Source of the DNA: Phycisphaeraceae bacterium
Lineage (GTDB): Bacteria > Planctomycetota > Phycisphaerae > Phycisphaerales > SM1A02
Direction: 5' to 3'
Assembly: GCA_019636735.1 (NCBI GenBank)
Contig: JAHBWY010000002.1
Coordinates: 434,001 to 498,000 of the forward strand
DNA: 64,000 nucleotides
The position numbers were made by a program, and so were the translations under genes. The notes below the pieces were generated by a model. It did not search any database, was not told where the DNA came from, and saw nothing but the letters and a program-made list of their open reading frames with translations. Positions 45,439 to 55,000 of this stretch are shown one piece after another; the stretch's first letter is position 1; every line of letters begins with the position of its first letter.

Positions 45439-47346
45439 ATGGAAACGCTGAACTCGCTGCTCGACCTCGTCAACAAGGTGCTCTGGCACAACCTTGTGCT
45501 CTACATCATTCTTGGTGCGGGCATCGTGTTCACCGTGTGGAGCGGCTTCAGCCAGTATCGAGCGCTGACGCATGGCGTGGCGGTCATTCGTGGCCGTTAC
45601 GACAACAAGGACGACCCCGGCGCAATCAATCACTTCCAGGCGCTCTCCGCGGCGCTCTCGGCGACGGTCGGCTTGGGCAACATCGCGGGCGTGGCGGTCG
45701 CGATCGCCCTCGGCGGACCCGGCGCCGTCTTCTGGATGTGGATGGTGGGCATCTTCGGCATGGCCCTGAAGCTCACCGAGGTCATCCAGTCGATGCTCTT
45801 CCGCAACACCGACGACCCGGAGAATCCGCACGGTGGTCCGATGTGGGTGGCCAAGGAGGGCTTCAGGAAGATCAGCCCGGCGCTCGCGCCGCTTGGTGCG
45901 CTGGTTGGCGGCATCTTCTGCATCACGCTTCTCATCTCCGCCGTCACCGGCGGCAACATGTTCCAGGCGTGGAATGTCGCCGAGATCACCACCAGCTACT
46001 TCCCGACCATTCCGAAGGTCGGCGTGGGCATCGTGCTCGCCCTGATCGTCGGCGCGGTCATCGTGGGAGGCATCAAGCGGATCGGTGCCGTCGCGGGTCG
46101 TCTCGTGCCGCTCATGTGCGGGCTCTATCTGCTCGCGGCCATCTATGTGGTGGCGGTCAACATCGGCGATGTGCCGGCGGTCTTCGCGCTCATCATCAAG
46201 AGCGCGTTCAATCCGAGCGAGGCGAGCGGCGCGTTCCTCGGGGGCACCGCGGGCTACGCCTTCCTGTGGGGGATGAAGCGAGCGCTCTTCTCAAGCGAAG
46301 CGGGTCAGGGCTCGGCACCTGTCGCCCACTCCGCCGCGAAGACCAACGAGCCCGTGCGTGAGGGCGTGGTCGCAGGGCTCGAGCCGTTCATCGACACGAT
46401 CGTGGTGTGCACGCTCACCAGTCTCGTGGTGCTGCTGAGCGGCGCGTGGAATCGTGGCGCCGAGGCGAAGTTCGATGAGACCCCGACGATGGTGCACGCC
46501 GACTCGATCACCGTCATCGATGGTCGGCGCGAGCGGAGCATTGAAGGTCGCATCATGAAGGTCGATGCCGAGGTGGTCGGATTCCTGAACGGCAATCCAG
46601 GCATCGGTGAAAGTCCCTATCGAGAGTGGCCGCTCCGCGATGTCAGGCAGATGGGGCCATGCGACGATGTCTGGACGCTCTCCGTGACAGCGGCGCCGAA
46701 GAAGATGCCGGAGGCGGCGCGCATCACGGGCCCGTGGGCCGAGCGCAACACCGTGTTCTTGGTCGTGCGCGGTGGCGGTGACGACGCGAACACAGGGCGC
46801 GATATGCGACGACTCCACGGAGTGGTCGTGAATGTCGACGGCGACCTGCACATCGCGTGGAAGCCGATGTCGTTCGTGGCTTCCGATCCGCTTCGACCTG
46901 ACGGGCCCGAAGTCTTCAACGCCTTCGTCGGGGCGGCGCTGACCGGCCACGCCTTCGACCGCGCCTATCCGGGCCTCGGGATGTGGCTCGTCACCATCGC
47001 CTGCTGGCTCTTCGCCGTCTCGACGATGATCTCGTGGAGCTACTACGGCGAGCAGGCGGTCGTCTACCTGGTCGGCCAGGGTGGAGTCTTCCCCTACAAG
47101 CTCATCTACTGCGCACTCATCATCCTCTCGACGGTCGGGTTCATCACCACCGACACCGAGCTCGACGGCATCACCGCCCTCGGCACCGGCGTCATGCTCT
47201 GGGCCAACATCCCCATCATGATCATCTTCGCGCCGATGGCGATGCGGGCCTATCACGACTACATCCGCCGCTTGAAGGCCGGGCAGATGAAGGGCCACGC
47301 CTTCCCATCGCTCAAGGATGTCGTCGAAGGCGATGATGTCCGATAG
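45439..47346 (+). CDS. Sodium:alanine symporter (AGCS) family protein with a large soluble insertion
   Basis: 635 residues. AGCS signatures: SALSATVGLGNIAGVAVAIA, GGPGAVFWMWMVGIFGMALK, GGTAGYAFLWGMKRALFSSE followed by AGQGSAPVAHSAAKT, and late FAVSTMISWSYYGEQAVVYL. Members usually have ~450-500 residues. Here ~150 hydrophilic residues (about 335-485, from NRGAEAKFDETPTM to SDPLRPDGPEVF) are inserted between two transmembrane helices. The core imports alanine or glycine with Na+; the role of the insertion is unknown. Confidence 0.9.
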   Translation: METLNSLLDLVNKVLWHNLVLYIILGAGIVFTVWSGFSQYRALTHGVAVIRGRYDNKDDPGAINHFQALSAALSATVGLGNIAGVAVAIALGGPGAVFWMWMVGIFGMALKLTEVIQSMLFRNTDDPENPHGGPMWVAKEGFRKISPALAPLGALVGGIFCITLLISAVTGGNMFQAWNVAEITTSYFPTIPKVGVGIVLALIVGAVIVGGIKRIGAVAGRLVPLMCGLYLLAAIYVVAVNIGDVPAVFALIIKSAFNPSEASGAFLGGTAGYAFLWGMKRALFSSEAGQGSAPVAHSAAKTNEPVREGVVAGLEPFIDTIVVCTLTSLVVLLSGAWNRGAEAKFDETPTMVHADSITVIDGRRERSIEGRIMKVDAEVVGFLNGNPGIGESPYREWPLRDVRQMGPCDDVWTLSVTAAPKKMPEAARITGPWAERNTVFLVVRGGGDDANTGRDMRRLHGVVVNVDGDLHIAWKPMSFVASDPLRPDGPEVFNAFVGAALTGHAFDRAYPGLGMWLVTIACWLFAVSTMISWSYYGEQAVVYLVGQGGVFPYKLIYCALIILSTVGFITTDTELDGITALGTGVMLWANIPIMIIFAPMAMRAYHDYIRRLKAGQMKGHAFPSLKDVVEGDDVR

Positions 47347-47403
47347 ACGAGCGGAGTTTCGAGATCGCTGGCGTACGATGGTTCGGTCGCGGTCAGTTTC
47401 ACC

Positions 47404-48366
47404 ATGAGAGCGTTCAAACTTCGCCAGGATCTCAAGCGTTCAGTCATCGACGGCTTTGCGCTCCCGCTCGGCATCGAGCCGGTGAATCTCAAGCCACCGA
47501 CGCAGGGATTCACCATTGATTACCGCGAAGGCGGTCAGGAGGGGCCCGACCACTATGTCTTTCATGTGGTCGCGAGCCACGAGCGCATTCGCGGGCTTGT
47601 GCGCGAGGCGTTCGGGCTGCTGCCTGATGAGGTCACGCCGATCGTCGAGATCGACTCGACCGATGCGTACCGGACGGTTGATGTCTTCGTCGGGCGCGAA
47701 CCGATTCCGCTCGATGAGTTTCTTGATGTCTGGGACGAGTTCGAGCCCATCCTGATGGAGGATGCGTCACTCGGTGCGGGCGCCAACGCCGAGGAGCCGT
47801 TCGTCGAGGTCTTCCTCGACAACTGGAAGGGGCTGCTGCTGTATGTGCCCATCGACTTCCGCCCCGACATCGAGCGGATGCTGCGAAGGCACGGACTGCG
47901 CGAGGTCCCCGAGACATGGCCTCCCGATGACATGGAGAGGGACCCGCCGTCGCAGGTCCGCGAGGTGCTCGAGATCGAGGATGAGCAATCCCCCGACCTG
48001 CACGAAGTGCTGCTCCAGTTGCGCGAAGCGTGGGACCTCGAGCTCGATGTCGACCCGGAGAACAACCGTGATGAGCGCGGCCGATCGCTCGGGATGACAC
48101 TCTGGAACGCCGTGGCCGTGGTCGAGTCGACGAAGGAACCCAACAGCGGCAAGGGGGCCTATGTCAACATCTGGGCGAGCGCCCGTTCGCTGGCCGATCT
48201 CAACGCCATGGTCGAGCAGGTGCTCGACGGCATGCCGGAGTGGCGCTTCCAGGTGATGTACGCCACCGATCGCGTGGCCTTTGACGAGCGTCCGCCGGAA
48301 CTTTCCGAACTTCCGCTGCGGCGCACGAAGAGCGAGGTTCACCGCGTGTCGGTCGAGTCGTGGTGA
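47404..48366 (+). CDS. Cytosolic protein of unknown function
   Basis: 320 residues, strongly acidic, no membrane segment. It begins MRAFKLRQDLKRSVIDGFAL, has VFHVVASHERIRGLVREAF, and a conserved-looking C-terminal region AYVNIWASARSLADLNAMVE. Codon use is like that of its neighbours. I do not recognise a family. Confidence 0.65.
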   Translation: MRAFKLRQDLKRSVIDGFALPLGIEPVNLKPPTQGFTIDYREGGQEGPDHYVFHVVASHERIRGLVREAFGLLPDEVTPIVEIDSTDAYRTVDVFVGREPIPLDEFLDVWDEFEPILMEDASLGAGANAEEPFVEVFLDNWKGLLLYVPIDFRPDIERMLRRHGLREVPETWPPDDMERDPPSQVREVLEIEDEQSPDLHEVLLQLREAWDLELDVDPENNRDERGRSLGMTLWNAVAVVESTKEPNSGKGAYVNIWASARSLADLNAMVEQVLDGMPEWRFQVMYATDRVAFDERPPELSELPLRRTKSEVHRVSVESW

Positions 48367-48461
48367 CTCTCGTGGCCATGGCGAGGATTGGTCCCCTCGC
48401 CGAGTCGTCGGGGGAGTTCTGTGAGCTTCGCATGACCCGCGCGCCCAATGAGTGAACAACC

Positions 48462-48935
48462 ATGAGCCGTGAAGTCCATCGAGCGCTCGGCTGGTCGGCG
48501 GCGATCCTCGCCTTCGGCTTGCTCGTGCCCTCGCTGGTCATCGTCGCACTCGAGGTCTTCGTGGCGCACCACAGCGTGCAAGTCGCGCTTGCGGAAGTTC
48601 TCCGTCGGCAATTCGCCGAGGGTGAAAACCTCTTTCTCGTCGCGATGCTGGGCCTCTTCCCATTCTTGGTGCTATCGCTCGTGTGCGTGGCGACCGCGGA
48701 GCGGATGGAGCCTGCGCGTCACGCCGCCATCGTCATCGGCGGGCTGATCGGGATCCTCCTCGTGATGGTGTCGGGCCATGTCGCCGTGTGGTATCCGATC
48801 TACAGTGGAGCCCACGCCTCGTCGACCGCGGTCATTGCGTTCCTCTTCATCCCCATCTACAGCACCGGTGCGATGCTCATCGGGATTCTTGCGGGATACG
48901 GGGCGGCGACTCTCCCGGGGCTCCTTCGAGAGTGA
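48462..48935 (+). CDS. Small four-helix membrane protein of unknown function
   Basis: 157 residues with four hydrophobic helices (ILAFGLLVPSLVIVALEVFV; LVAMLGLFPFLVLSLVCV; AAIVIGGLIGILLVMVSGHV; AFLFIPIYSTGAMLIGILAG). No motif is recognised. The start is an ATG at 48462. Confidence 0.55.
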   Translation: MSREVHRALGWSAAILAFGLLVPSLVIVALEVFVAHHSVQVALAEVLRRQFAEGENLFLVAMLGLFPFLVLSLVCVATAERMEPARHAAIVIGGLIGILLVMVSGHVAVWYPIYSGAHASSTAVIAFLFIPIYSTGAMLIGILAGYGAATLPGLLRE

Positions 48936-49087
48936 TCATCGGTCCCATGCGCGCCTGGTCGGAGAGGCCGGCGAGCCATCGCCGCAGCGACCTCCAGTGA
49001 CTCGAGCGCCGCGCGGACGGCAATGTGAAGCCAGCGCGAGACGGTGGTGCATGCAACCCGCGCGACTCGGGCGACGCACCGCAAGGG

Positions 49088-49783
49088 CTATGCGCCCCGA
49101 TAGAGCGGCCGATCCGCGAGATAGTCGACCACGGCGCGGGGCAGCAGATCGTCAACTGGCTCACCTGCGGCGAGGCGGCGTCGCGCCTCGGAGCTTGAAC
49201 ACTCGACAGGCTCGATGGGGAGAAGCCACTCGAGAAGCCGGGGCTCATGCCGCTTCACAGCCTCGCGCTCGAAGTCGGCGCGCGACAGCGGGGGGCGAAG
49301 GACGACTGCGGGCGTGGCCATGGTGAGGATCGCCTCGGGCTCCCGCCACGATCGGAAGTTGAGGGCCTGGTCGCTGCCGATGAGGAGGCGGATGGGGCGC
49401 GTCTCGCCACCGGCGCGCAGGGCTCGAAGCGTGTCCACGGTAAAGCTCGGTCCCTGCCGCTGCGCTTCGAGATCACTCGCGGAGAGCGCCCGGCGCCCCT
49501 CGATGGCTCGGCGGACCATGTCCATTCGTGCGTTGACCGGCGCGGGAGGCGTGGCGACCCGCTGCGGATTCACCTGCGCCACCATGAAAAGGACCTCGCT
49601 CGCGCCAAGAAGGTCCCTCGCCAGCTCTGCGAGCTCGATGTGCCTCAGATGGATGGGATCGAAGGTGCCGCCAAAGAGGATGAGCGGGGGCGATGCGCCC
49701 GGCGGCGCCGGGGAGCACTTCAGGTCGATGGTCGTCGCAGGTCCTGCGGGCGTGCGCCGCGGGAAGTCCGCTGCAGGATGCAT
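49088..49783 (-). CDS. nadD: Nicotinate-nucleotide adenylyltransferase
   Basis: 231 residues. The nucleotidyltransferase signature LILFGGTFDPIHLRHIELAE, VNPQRVATPPAPVNARMDMV, FTVDTLRALRAGG, LLIGSDQALNFRSW, and the C-terminal CSSSEARRRLAAGEP with YLADRPLY are those of NadD. It makes deamido-NAD from nicotinate mononucleotide and ATP. The start lies just before the promoter of the divergent tRNA-Glu gene. About 30 extra residues precede the usual N-terminus. Confidence 0.92.
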   Translation of the reverse strand: MHPAADFPRRTPAGPATTIDLKCSPAPPGASPPLILFGGTFDPIHLRHIELAELARDLLGASEVLFMVAQVNPQRVATPPAPVNARMDMVRRAIEGRRALSASDLEAQRQGPSFTVDTLRALRAGGETRPIRLLIGSDQALNFRSWREPEAILTMATPAVVLRPPLSRADFEREAVKRHEPRLLEWLLPIEPVECSSSEARRRLAAGEPVDDLLPRAVVDYLADRPLYRGA

Positions 49784-49786
49784 GTC

Positions 49787-49815
49787 TTGAGACTATCCCC
49801 AGGCGCGTCTATACT
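49787..49815 (+). promoter_or_regulatory. Sigma-70-like promoter of tRNA-Glu
   Basis: TTGAGA (49787-49792) and TATACT (49810-49815) are separated by exactly 17 bp, with the -10 box ending 12 bp before the mature tRNA 5' end. Confidence 0.75.
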
Positions 49816-49827
49816 CCGCTCTCTTCA

Positions 49828-49902
49828 GGCCCCATCGTCTAGCCCGGTTCAGGACACATCCCTCTCACGGATGGAACAGGGGTTCGAATCCCCTTGGGGT
49901 CA
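49828..49902 (+). tRNA. tRNA-Glu (anticodon CTC), probable island attachment target
   Basis: Acceptor GGCCCCA/TGGGGTC (one G.T pair), anticodon arm CATCC-CTCTCAC-GGATG with anticodon CTC, and T-arm AGGGG-TTCGAAT-CCCCT. CCA is not encoded; the discriminator is A. A tyrosine recombinase gene ends 75 bp beyond its 3' end, so the 3' half of this tRNA is the likely attB/attL site. Confidence 0.92.
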
Positions 49903-49977
49903 TTTCAGTCCGCATCCGCAAGGAGCGGAACGATCTCGCAAGGCTTGGCAACGACCAACCTTGCGAGCGATCGTCGC

Positions 49978-51147
49978 TCATGCGCTCTCGACGAGCTTCC
50001 GGACGCTTCCGCTCGTTTCTTGCAGATCGCGCTGCGCCTGGCGCTGCGCGCTGTGCGCGGCCTTGTCGTAGAGCTCATCGGGGACGGCGTTGGCGTAGTG
50101 CCGTCCGCTCACTTCGATGCTGTGACCGATCCACTTGCTCACGGCGAACTGCGGGAAGCTCATGGCCCATTCCTTCTCGCAGCTCGAGCGCAGCGTTTGC
50201 CAGAGCCGCTGCCAAGGCTCGACGCCAGCTCGGGCCCAGATGCGTCGCACGGGTTTGATCAGGGCTCCCTTCCCATTCATGGTGATCAATCGCTCTTCAC
50301 CTTCGGGACAGGAGTCGAACCGTGCCTGCAGGAGCGCCATGAGCGGCGCCGTGATTGGCACCACGCGCTCGCCATGACCTTCCCACCGCTCGGTCTTGGG
50401 GCTTCGCACGACAAGGCGTCCCCGATTGAAGTCGACGTCGGCCCAGGTGAGCAGGTGCGACTCACTGGAGACTCGCAGGCCCGCGTACCGAGCGAGACCA
50501 AAGAGAAGTCGCCACTCGTCGTCTGGACAGGCATCGATGACGCGGGCGATCTCGTCAGGGGTGATGTACCGCGTGTAGCGGCTTGCCGTGGCTCCGGACG
50601 CGAGCTCAGCGAACGGGTCCGCGTCGACCGCCTTGCGGCGTACCGCCTCGCCCACGATCGTCTTCGCGTTTCCGCAGTGGGTCCGGATCGCTGCCTCGGA
50701 GAGACCGAGTTCCTTGAGCCAGCGACGCCACGCCGAGGCCTGATCAGGGGTGATCTTCCGAAGCGACGTGTCGGCTCCGAAGAACGCTCGCAGTTTCGTT
50801 CCGGTCTGTTCCAGTTTCTGGAGACTGCCGGGCTTGAGACGATCCCGGCCCTCCTCGATGTAGCGCTCGATCTGCATGCCGATCGTGGTCGACTGCCGCT
50901 CGGGCGCCAACTCCACGGCGACCAGCTTGTCGTAGATCCGGTCATTGAGCGCCTTCAACCAGCGGGAGGTTTCGTCAGAGGGCGCATGGTGAAGCAGCAT
51001 GGCCGCGAGAAGGTCCTCAATCCTGACCCTGAGCGCGTCGGCATACCGCCTCGGCATCTTGCCGAGCGTGATATGCCGCATCGCTCCCGAAGGGCTTCGA
51101 AAGGAGATGAAACGACTGCCGTTGGGTCGTGTCGTGACGCTTGCCAT
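49978..51147 (-). CDS. Tyrosine recombinase / phage-type integrase
   Basis: 389 residues. N-terminal arm and core-binding domains (YIEEGRDRLKPGSLQKLEQT, SAWRRWLKELGLSEAAIRTH) precede the catalytic domain: Arg I in ARYAGLRVSSESHLLTW, the beta2-3 lysine region SPKTERWEGHG, box II WQTLRSSCEKEW, histidine in SKWIGHS, and nucleophile Tyr in GRHYANAVPD. The first box II histidine (H-x-x-R) is Gln here (Q-T-L-R), as I recall from other planctomycete integrases. It lies next to tRNA-Glu and probably drives site-specific insertion there. Confidence 0.9.
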   Translation of the reverse strand: MASVTTRPNGSRFISFRSPSGAMRHITLGKMPRRYADALRVRIEDLLAAMLLHHAPSDETSRWLKALNDRIYDKLVAVELAPERQSTTIGMQIERYIEEGRDRLKPGSLQKLEQTGTKLRAFFGADTSLRKITPDQASAWRRWLKELGLSEAAIRTHCGNAKTIVGEAVRRKAVDADPFAELASGATASRYTRYITPDEIARVIDACPDDEWRLLFGLARYAGLRVSSESHLLTWADVDFNRGRLVVRSPKTERWEGHGERVVPITAPLMALLQARFDSCPEGEERLITMNGKGALIKPVRRIWARAGVEPWQRLWQTLRSSCEKEWAMSFPQFAVSKWIGHSIEVSGRHYANAVPDELYDKAAHSAQRQAQRDLQETSGSVRKLVESA

Positions 51148-51284
51148 GCGCTGTCGCCTTCCGTGGAGACACTGAGCCTCAAACCGGCCCGGACCTCAAG
51201 TCGCTGTTTTCGCGCGGACCCTCTTCTGACACTGACGAAACTGACGAAACCCCCCGGAACGGCTCGAAAGTGGCCCTGGCGGCC

Positions 51285-51998
51285 TCAGGAGGCCGTTTTC
51301 TGGCCCCGAGGTTTCGTCGCCGGAGGGGAGGTTTCGTCAGAGGCGCGCATTACTCCTGCCAGCGCAAACCGCCGCGTGGGGCGGCCACCCTTGGTCCCGG
51401 GTAGTGCGTCGTGCCAGGCCCCGAGCCCTGCCGCAGCCAGAGCGTCCAGCTCCGCCACGGCCTCCGCCCGTTTCTTGAGTGAACGCAGCCGCTGCCATTC
51501 CCGTGGCGTGACGGGGCCATCCTGGCGCTCGAGCAGCTCGATCATCTGCCGCGTCTGGAGCTCCTGGTCATCGGCGGCGAGCGTGGCGTAGACGCGCCGG
51601 GCCTCCGACGCGAACCAGCGCGAGAGCCGCACGCCCGAGGCGATGCTCGCGGCATCGATGGTGTCGGCGTCGGTGAGCGTGGGGTCCTCAGCCGCCGCAC
51701 GGGCCAGGTGCACCACGAGCGCAAGCCGCGCCGCATACCCCTCGAGCTTGCTCCACGCTGCGGCCTCCTCGCCAACCAAGGCGAGCTGCTCCTGGCCATG
51801 TTCGTTCACGAAGTCAATCCACGCGGCCTTCGCCCCTGAGTCGAGGGGCACCAATCGGGGCGCCGGATCGCCATCTGCGTCGCGATCCGCCTCCAGCGCG
51901 TAGAGTCGATCGAAGAGCGTCATGACCGCGCCCTCGGTCATCGGATCGAGCTCCGCTTCCGTCCATCGCTTCGCCCGCCGCGGCGGGTGCGCCAGCAA
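51285..51998 (-). pseudogene. C-terminal fragment of a DUF3987-type mobile-element protein
   Basis: Some 237 codons remain. PRRAKRWTEAELDPM, FVNEHGQEQLALVGEEAAAW, SKLEGYAARLALVVHLARAA and the final VRLSRWFASEARRVYATL match the C-terminal part of DUF3987 proteins, which carry a primase/helicase-like N-terminal region in phages and integrated elements. No start codon or ATPase domain is present; the frame meets a stop at about 52017 and similarity ends near 51985, where RHS sequence begins on the other strand. A truncated remnant. Confidence 0.65.
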
Positions 51999-52012
51999 CA
52001 GTCGCGGGCTTC

Positions 52013-55000
52013 GTCTTCACGGCGGGCGACACGGGCCAGCCGGATCTCTGGACCTACACGGGCCAGCACGGCTACCAGATGGTGTTCTTCGGGTTCAATG
52101 ACTACGACAGCCCGAGCGTGAATCCTGCGAAGGGCCAGCTCTGGAAGTTGATCGATCCCGCTGGCAACATTGCGTACGTCGGCTCGCTCTCCTCCGGCGC
52201 CGCCGCGATCTCGGCGGGCTACGACGGCAGCGGTCGAATTACGACGGCATACGACACCGCGAACCGCCGGTACAGCTACACCTACAGCGGCAGTGCGATC
52301 GGCGGCGCGATCAGGTTGACGCAGGTCCTGTGCGAGCGCCTGACCAGTGGCACATGGGCGACGAGCCCGGTGACCGCAACGGTCGCGACGGTGGACTACA
52401 CCTACTACCAGAGTGGCGGAACGACCTTCGGCGACGAAGGAAATCTCAAGCAGGTGACAGTGACCGTGCCGTCGAGCGTGGCGAGCGTCGATCTGGTGCG
52501 CAAGCGTTACTACCGCTATTGGACGGGCACCTTCAACGCGAGCACGAATCCCGGCCATCCGAATCTCATCCAGTACATCGTCGATGCCGAGGGCGTGCGT
52601 GCGTTCGACTTCGGAGACTCGACCTGGGACGACGATCACTTCACCGCGTCAGAGAATTCGCTGAAGCCCTACGCGAGCGCGTACTTCACCTATGACTCGT
52701 CGCGCCGGATCAAGACCTTCTGGATGAACGGCGCCTGTGGTTGCTCGGGCGGCGCCGGCGACGGGCTGCACACGCTCGTCTTCGGGACAAACAGCGGCTA
52801 CACGGACAACTCGGGCTACGACACGGCCTGGAAGTCGGTGACGCAAGTTGTATTCCCGAGCGAGACGGCGACCTCGAACGAGAACAAGTTCCTGAGTCAG
52901 TACTTCCACGAAGTCGGGCAGGCGAGCTCGCGCGCGGTAACCGACGGCAGCCCGCTCGGAGGCACGGCGCCGGGGCAATGGAGCACCGACGTTACTCGGA
53001 ACTCGCTCGGCGCAGTGACGGCGATCGCGCCGCCGGACACCGTCAGCGCCTTCAGCTACTCGCCCGGGACATTCACGACGCGATCAAGCGCGGGCCGGTA
53101 CTTCACGACAACCCGAGTGAGTTCGGGTGATCTCAAGGGTTTCGTGGTCGAGACGAAGCACAGCGTTGCAGGCACCTCGGGCACGCAGTACCTCGACCTG
53201 ACGCTGACCTACCCCGGAAGTCCGCAGGCCATCACGGTCGGCGACATCACCGTCCCGCGCGCGCTGCCCGCGAGCTATCGCCACTACACGCAGGCGATCA
53301 CCTCGGGCACCACCGGCTCGATCCTGACTTCGCTGGCTTACACCTTCCATTCCGGGGCGGCCGCGAACATGGTCAAGGTGCAGACGGTCACGAATCCGAC
53401 GGTGACAACGGCCAACAACGGCTCCAACAGTGCGACGATCACGAAGTCCTACATGCGCGCTGACGGGACGATGGCGTTCCGCGAGGACGAGAACGGCATC
53501 TTCAGCTACTCCGGCTATTCCGGTGGCCAGCTTGTGAAGTCGATCGCCGACGCACAGACGAACCACGGCACGGACTTCGCCGCCGGTGACGACCCCGGAA
53601 CCGACTTCGGAATCACGGAGACGAGCGCCGGGCTGCGGCAGATCACGACCTACGCATTCGATCATCAAGGTCGGCTGGACACCGTCACGCTCTTCGCGAA
53701 TGCATCGAGTGCTGCCGGGATGCGCGTGCAGAAGCACGCCTATACGCGCCTGGCCGATCAGCGGATGGTGACGCTTGGGTATCCCGACTTCGAGGCTGGC
53801 GGAACGCCGATCTATCACGGACCCGCGGGCTATCGCGTGTCGAACCTCGCGAACCGAAGCGTGTTCAGCGGCGCGATCGCCTTCGACGGCAACCAGACGA
53901 ATGCCGCCCCTGGCGCTCAGATCGACGACAACGCTTCCGACCCGATCACGGCCGTCCTCGACGGAACTCTCGCGCGGATGCAGACAAGCATCTTCGAGTC
54001 TTCCGGAACGCAGCTCCAGGAGTCGCGGAGTTACTTCGAGATTCCCACTTCCGGGGCCGGAGCTTCCGGCACTAACTTTGACGCCACGACCTTCGCCTAC
54101 AGCGACGCTGGTCGGCGCTGGCGTACGAAGTCCGCCGACGGCACGATCTCACGCACGGTCTTCGACAAGCTCGGACGAACGATCTCGCAGTGGGTCGGCA
54201 CGAACGACAACGACGCGGCGTTTCCCGGGGGAGAGACCTCCGGGACATTCAACATGGTCAAGGTGCAGGAGGTCGTCTACGACGGCGGCTCGGACGCCGC
54301 GATGAGTCTGCCGACGCAGACCACGAGTTTCGTGCAAGGCTCGACCACCGGCCAGCGCCAGACCTCGAGCCAGTTCGATGGAAACGGTCATGCGGTGCTG
54401 ACCGTGAACCCCGTCGCACCGCATGTGCTGCGGAAGTTCGATCATCTTGGACGCGTGCTCGCGACCGGGCTCTATTCATCTGCGAGCGGATTGAGCGCGA
54501 CGAGTGATCCGACGAGCGTGACGACGAACCGGCTCGCGCTCACCGAGCAGGCCTTTGACGAGCGCGGGCGCGCTTGGAAGAGCACGCGCCACGAGATCGT
54601 CGCCGGCGCATCGACGGACACGATCACGAGCAAGAGTTGGTTCGACCCCCGGGGAAGCCTCGTGAAGATCGAGGGCGAGCAGCTCGCGAAGTTCGCATAC
54701 GACCGGCTGGGCCGCCGCATCCACGAATACACCGTCGCGCGAATGAGCAGTTCGTCGTACTCGAGTGCGCTCACTGTGGCCGGGGATCTCGTGCTCGAGC
54801 AGCACGACACCGTGTTCGACCCGGTGAACGGCCAGATCGTCATGACGGCATCGATCGCGCGTCATCCCAACGATTATGGTGGCGGCGCGACCACCGGGGC
54901 GCTCGACACGAACGCCGACACAGACGACCTCAAGTACACGATGTCCGATGTGGAGGGTCGCATTCAGATTGCGGCCACATGGTTCGACCGCTACGGGCGC

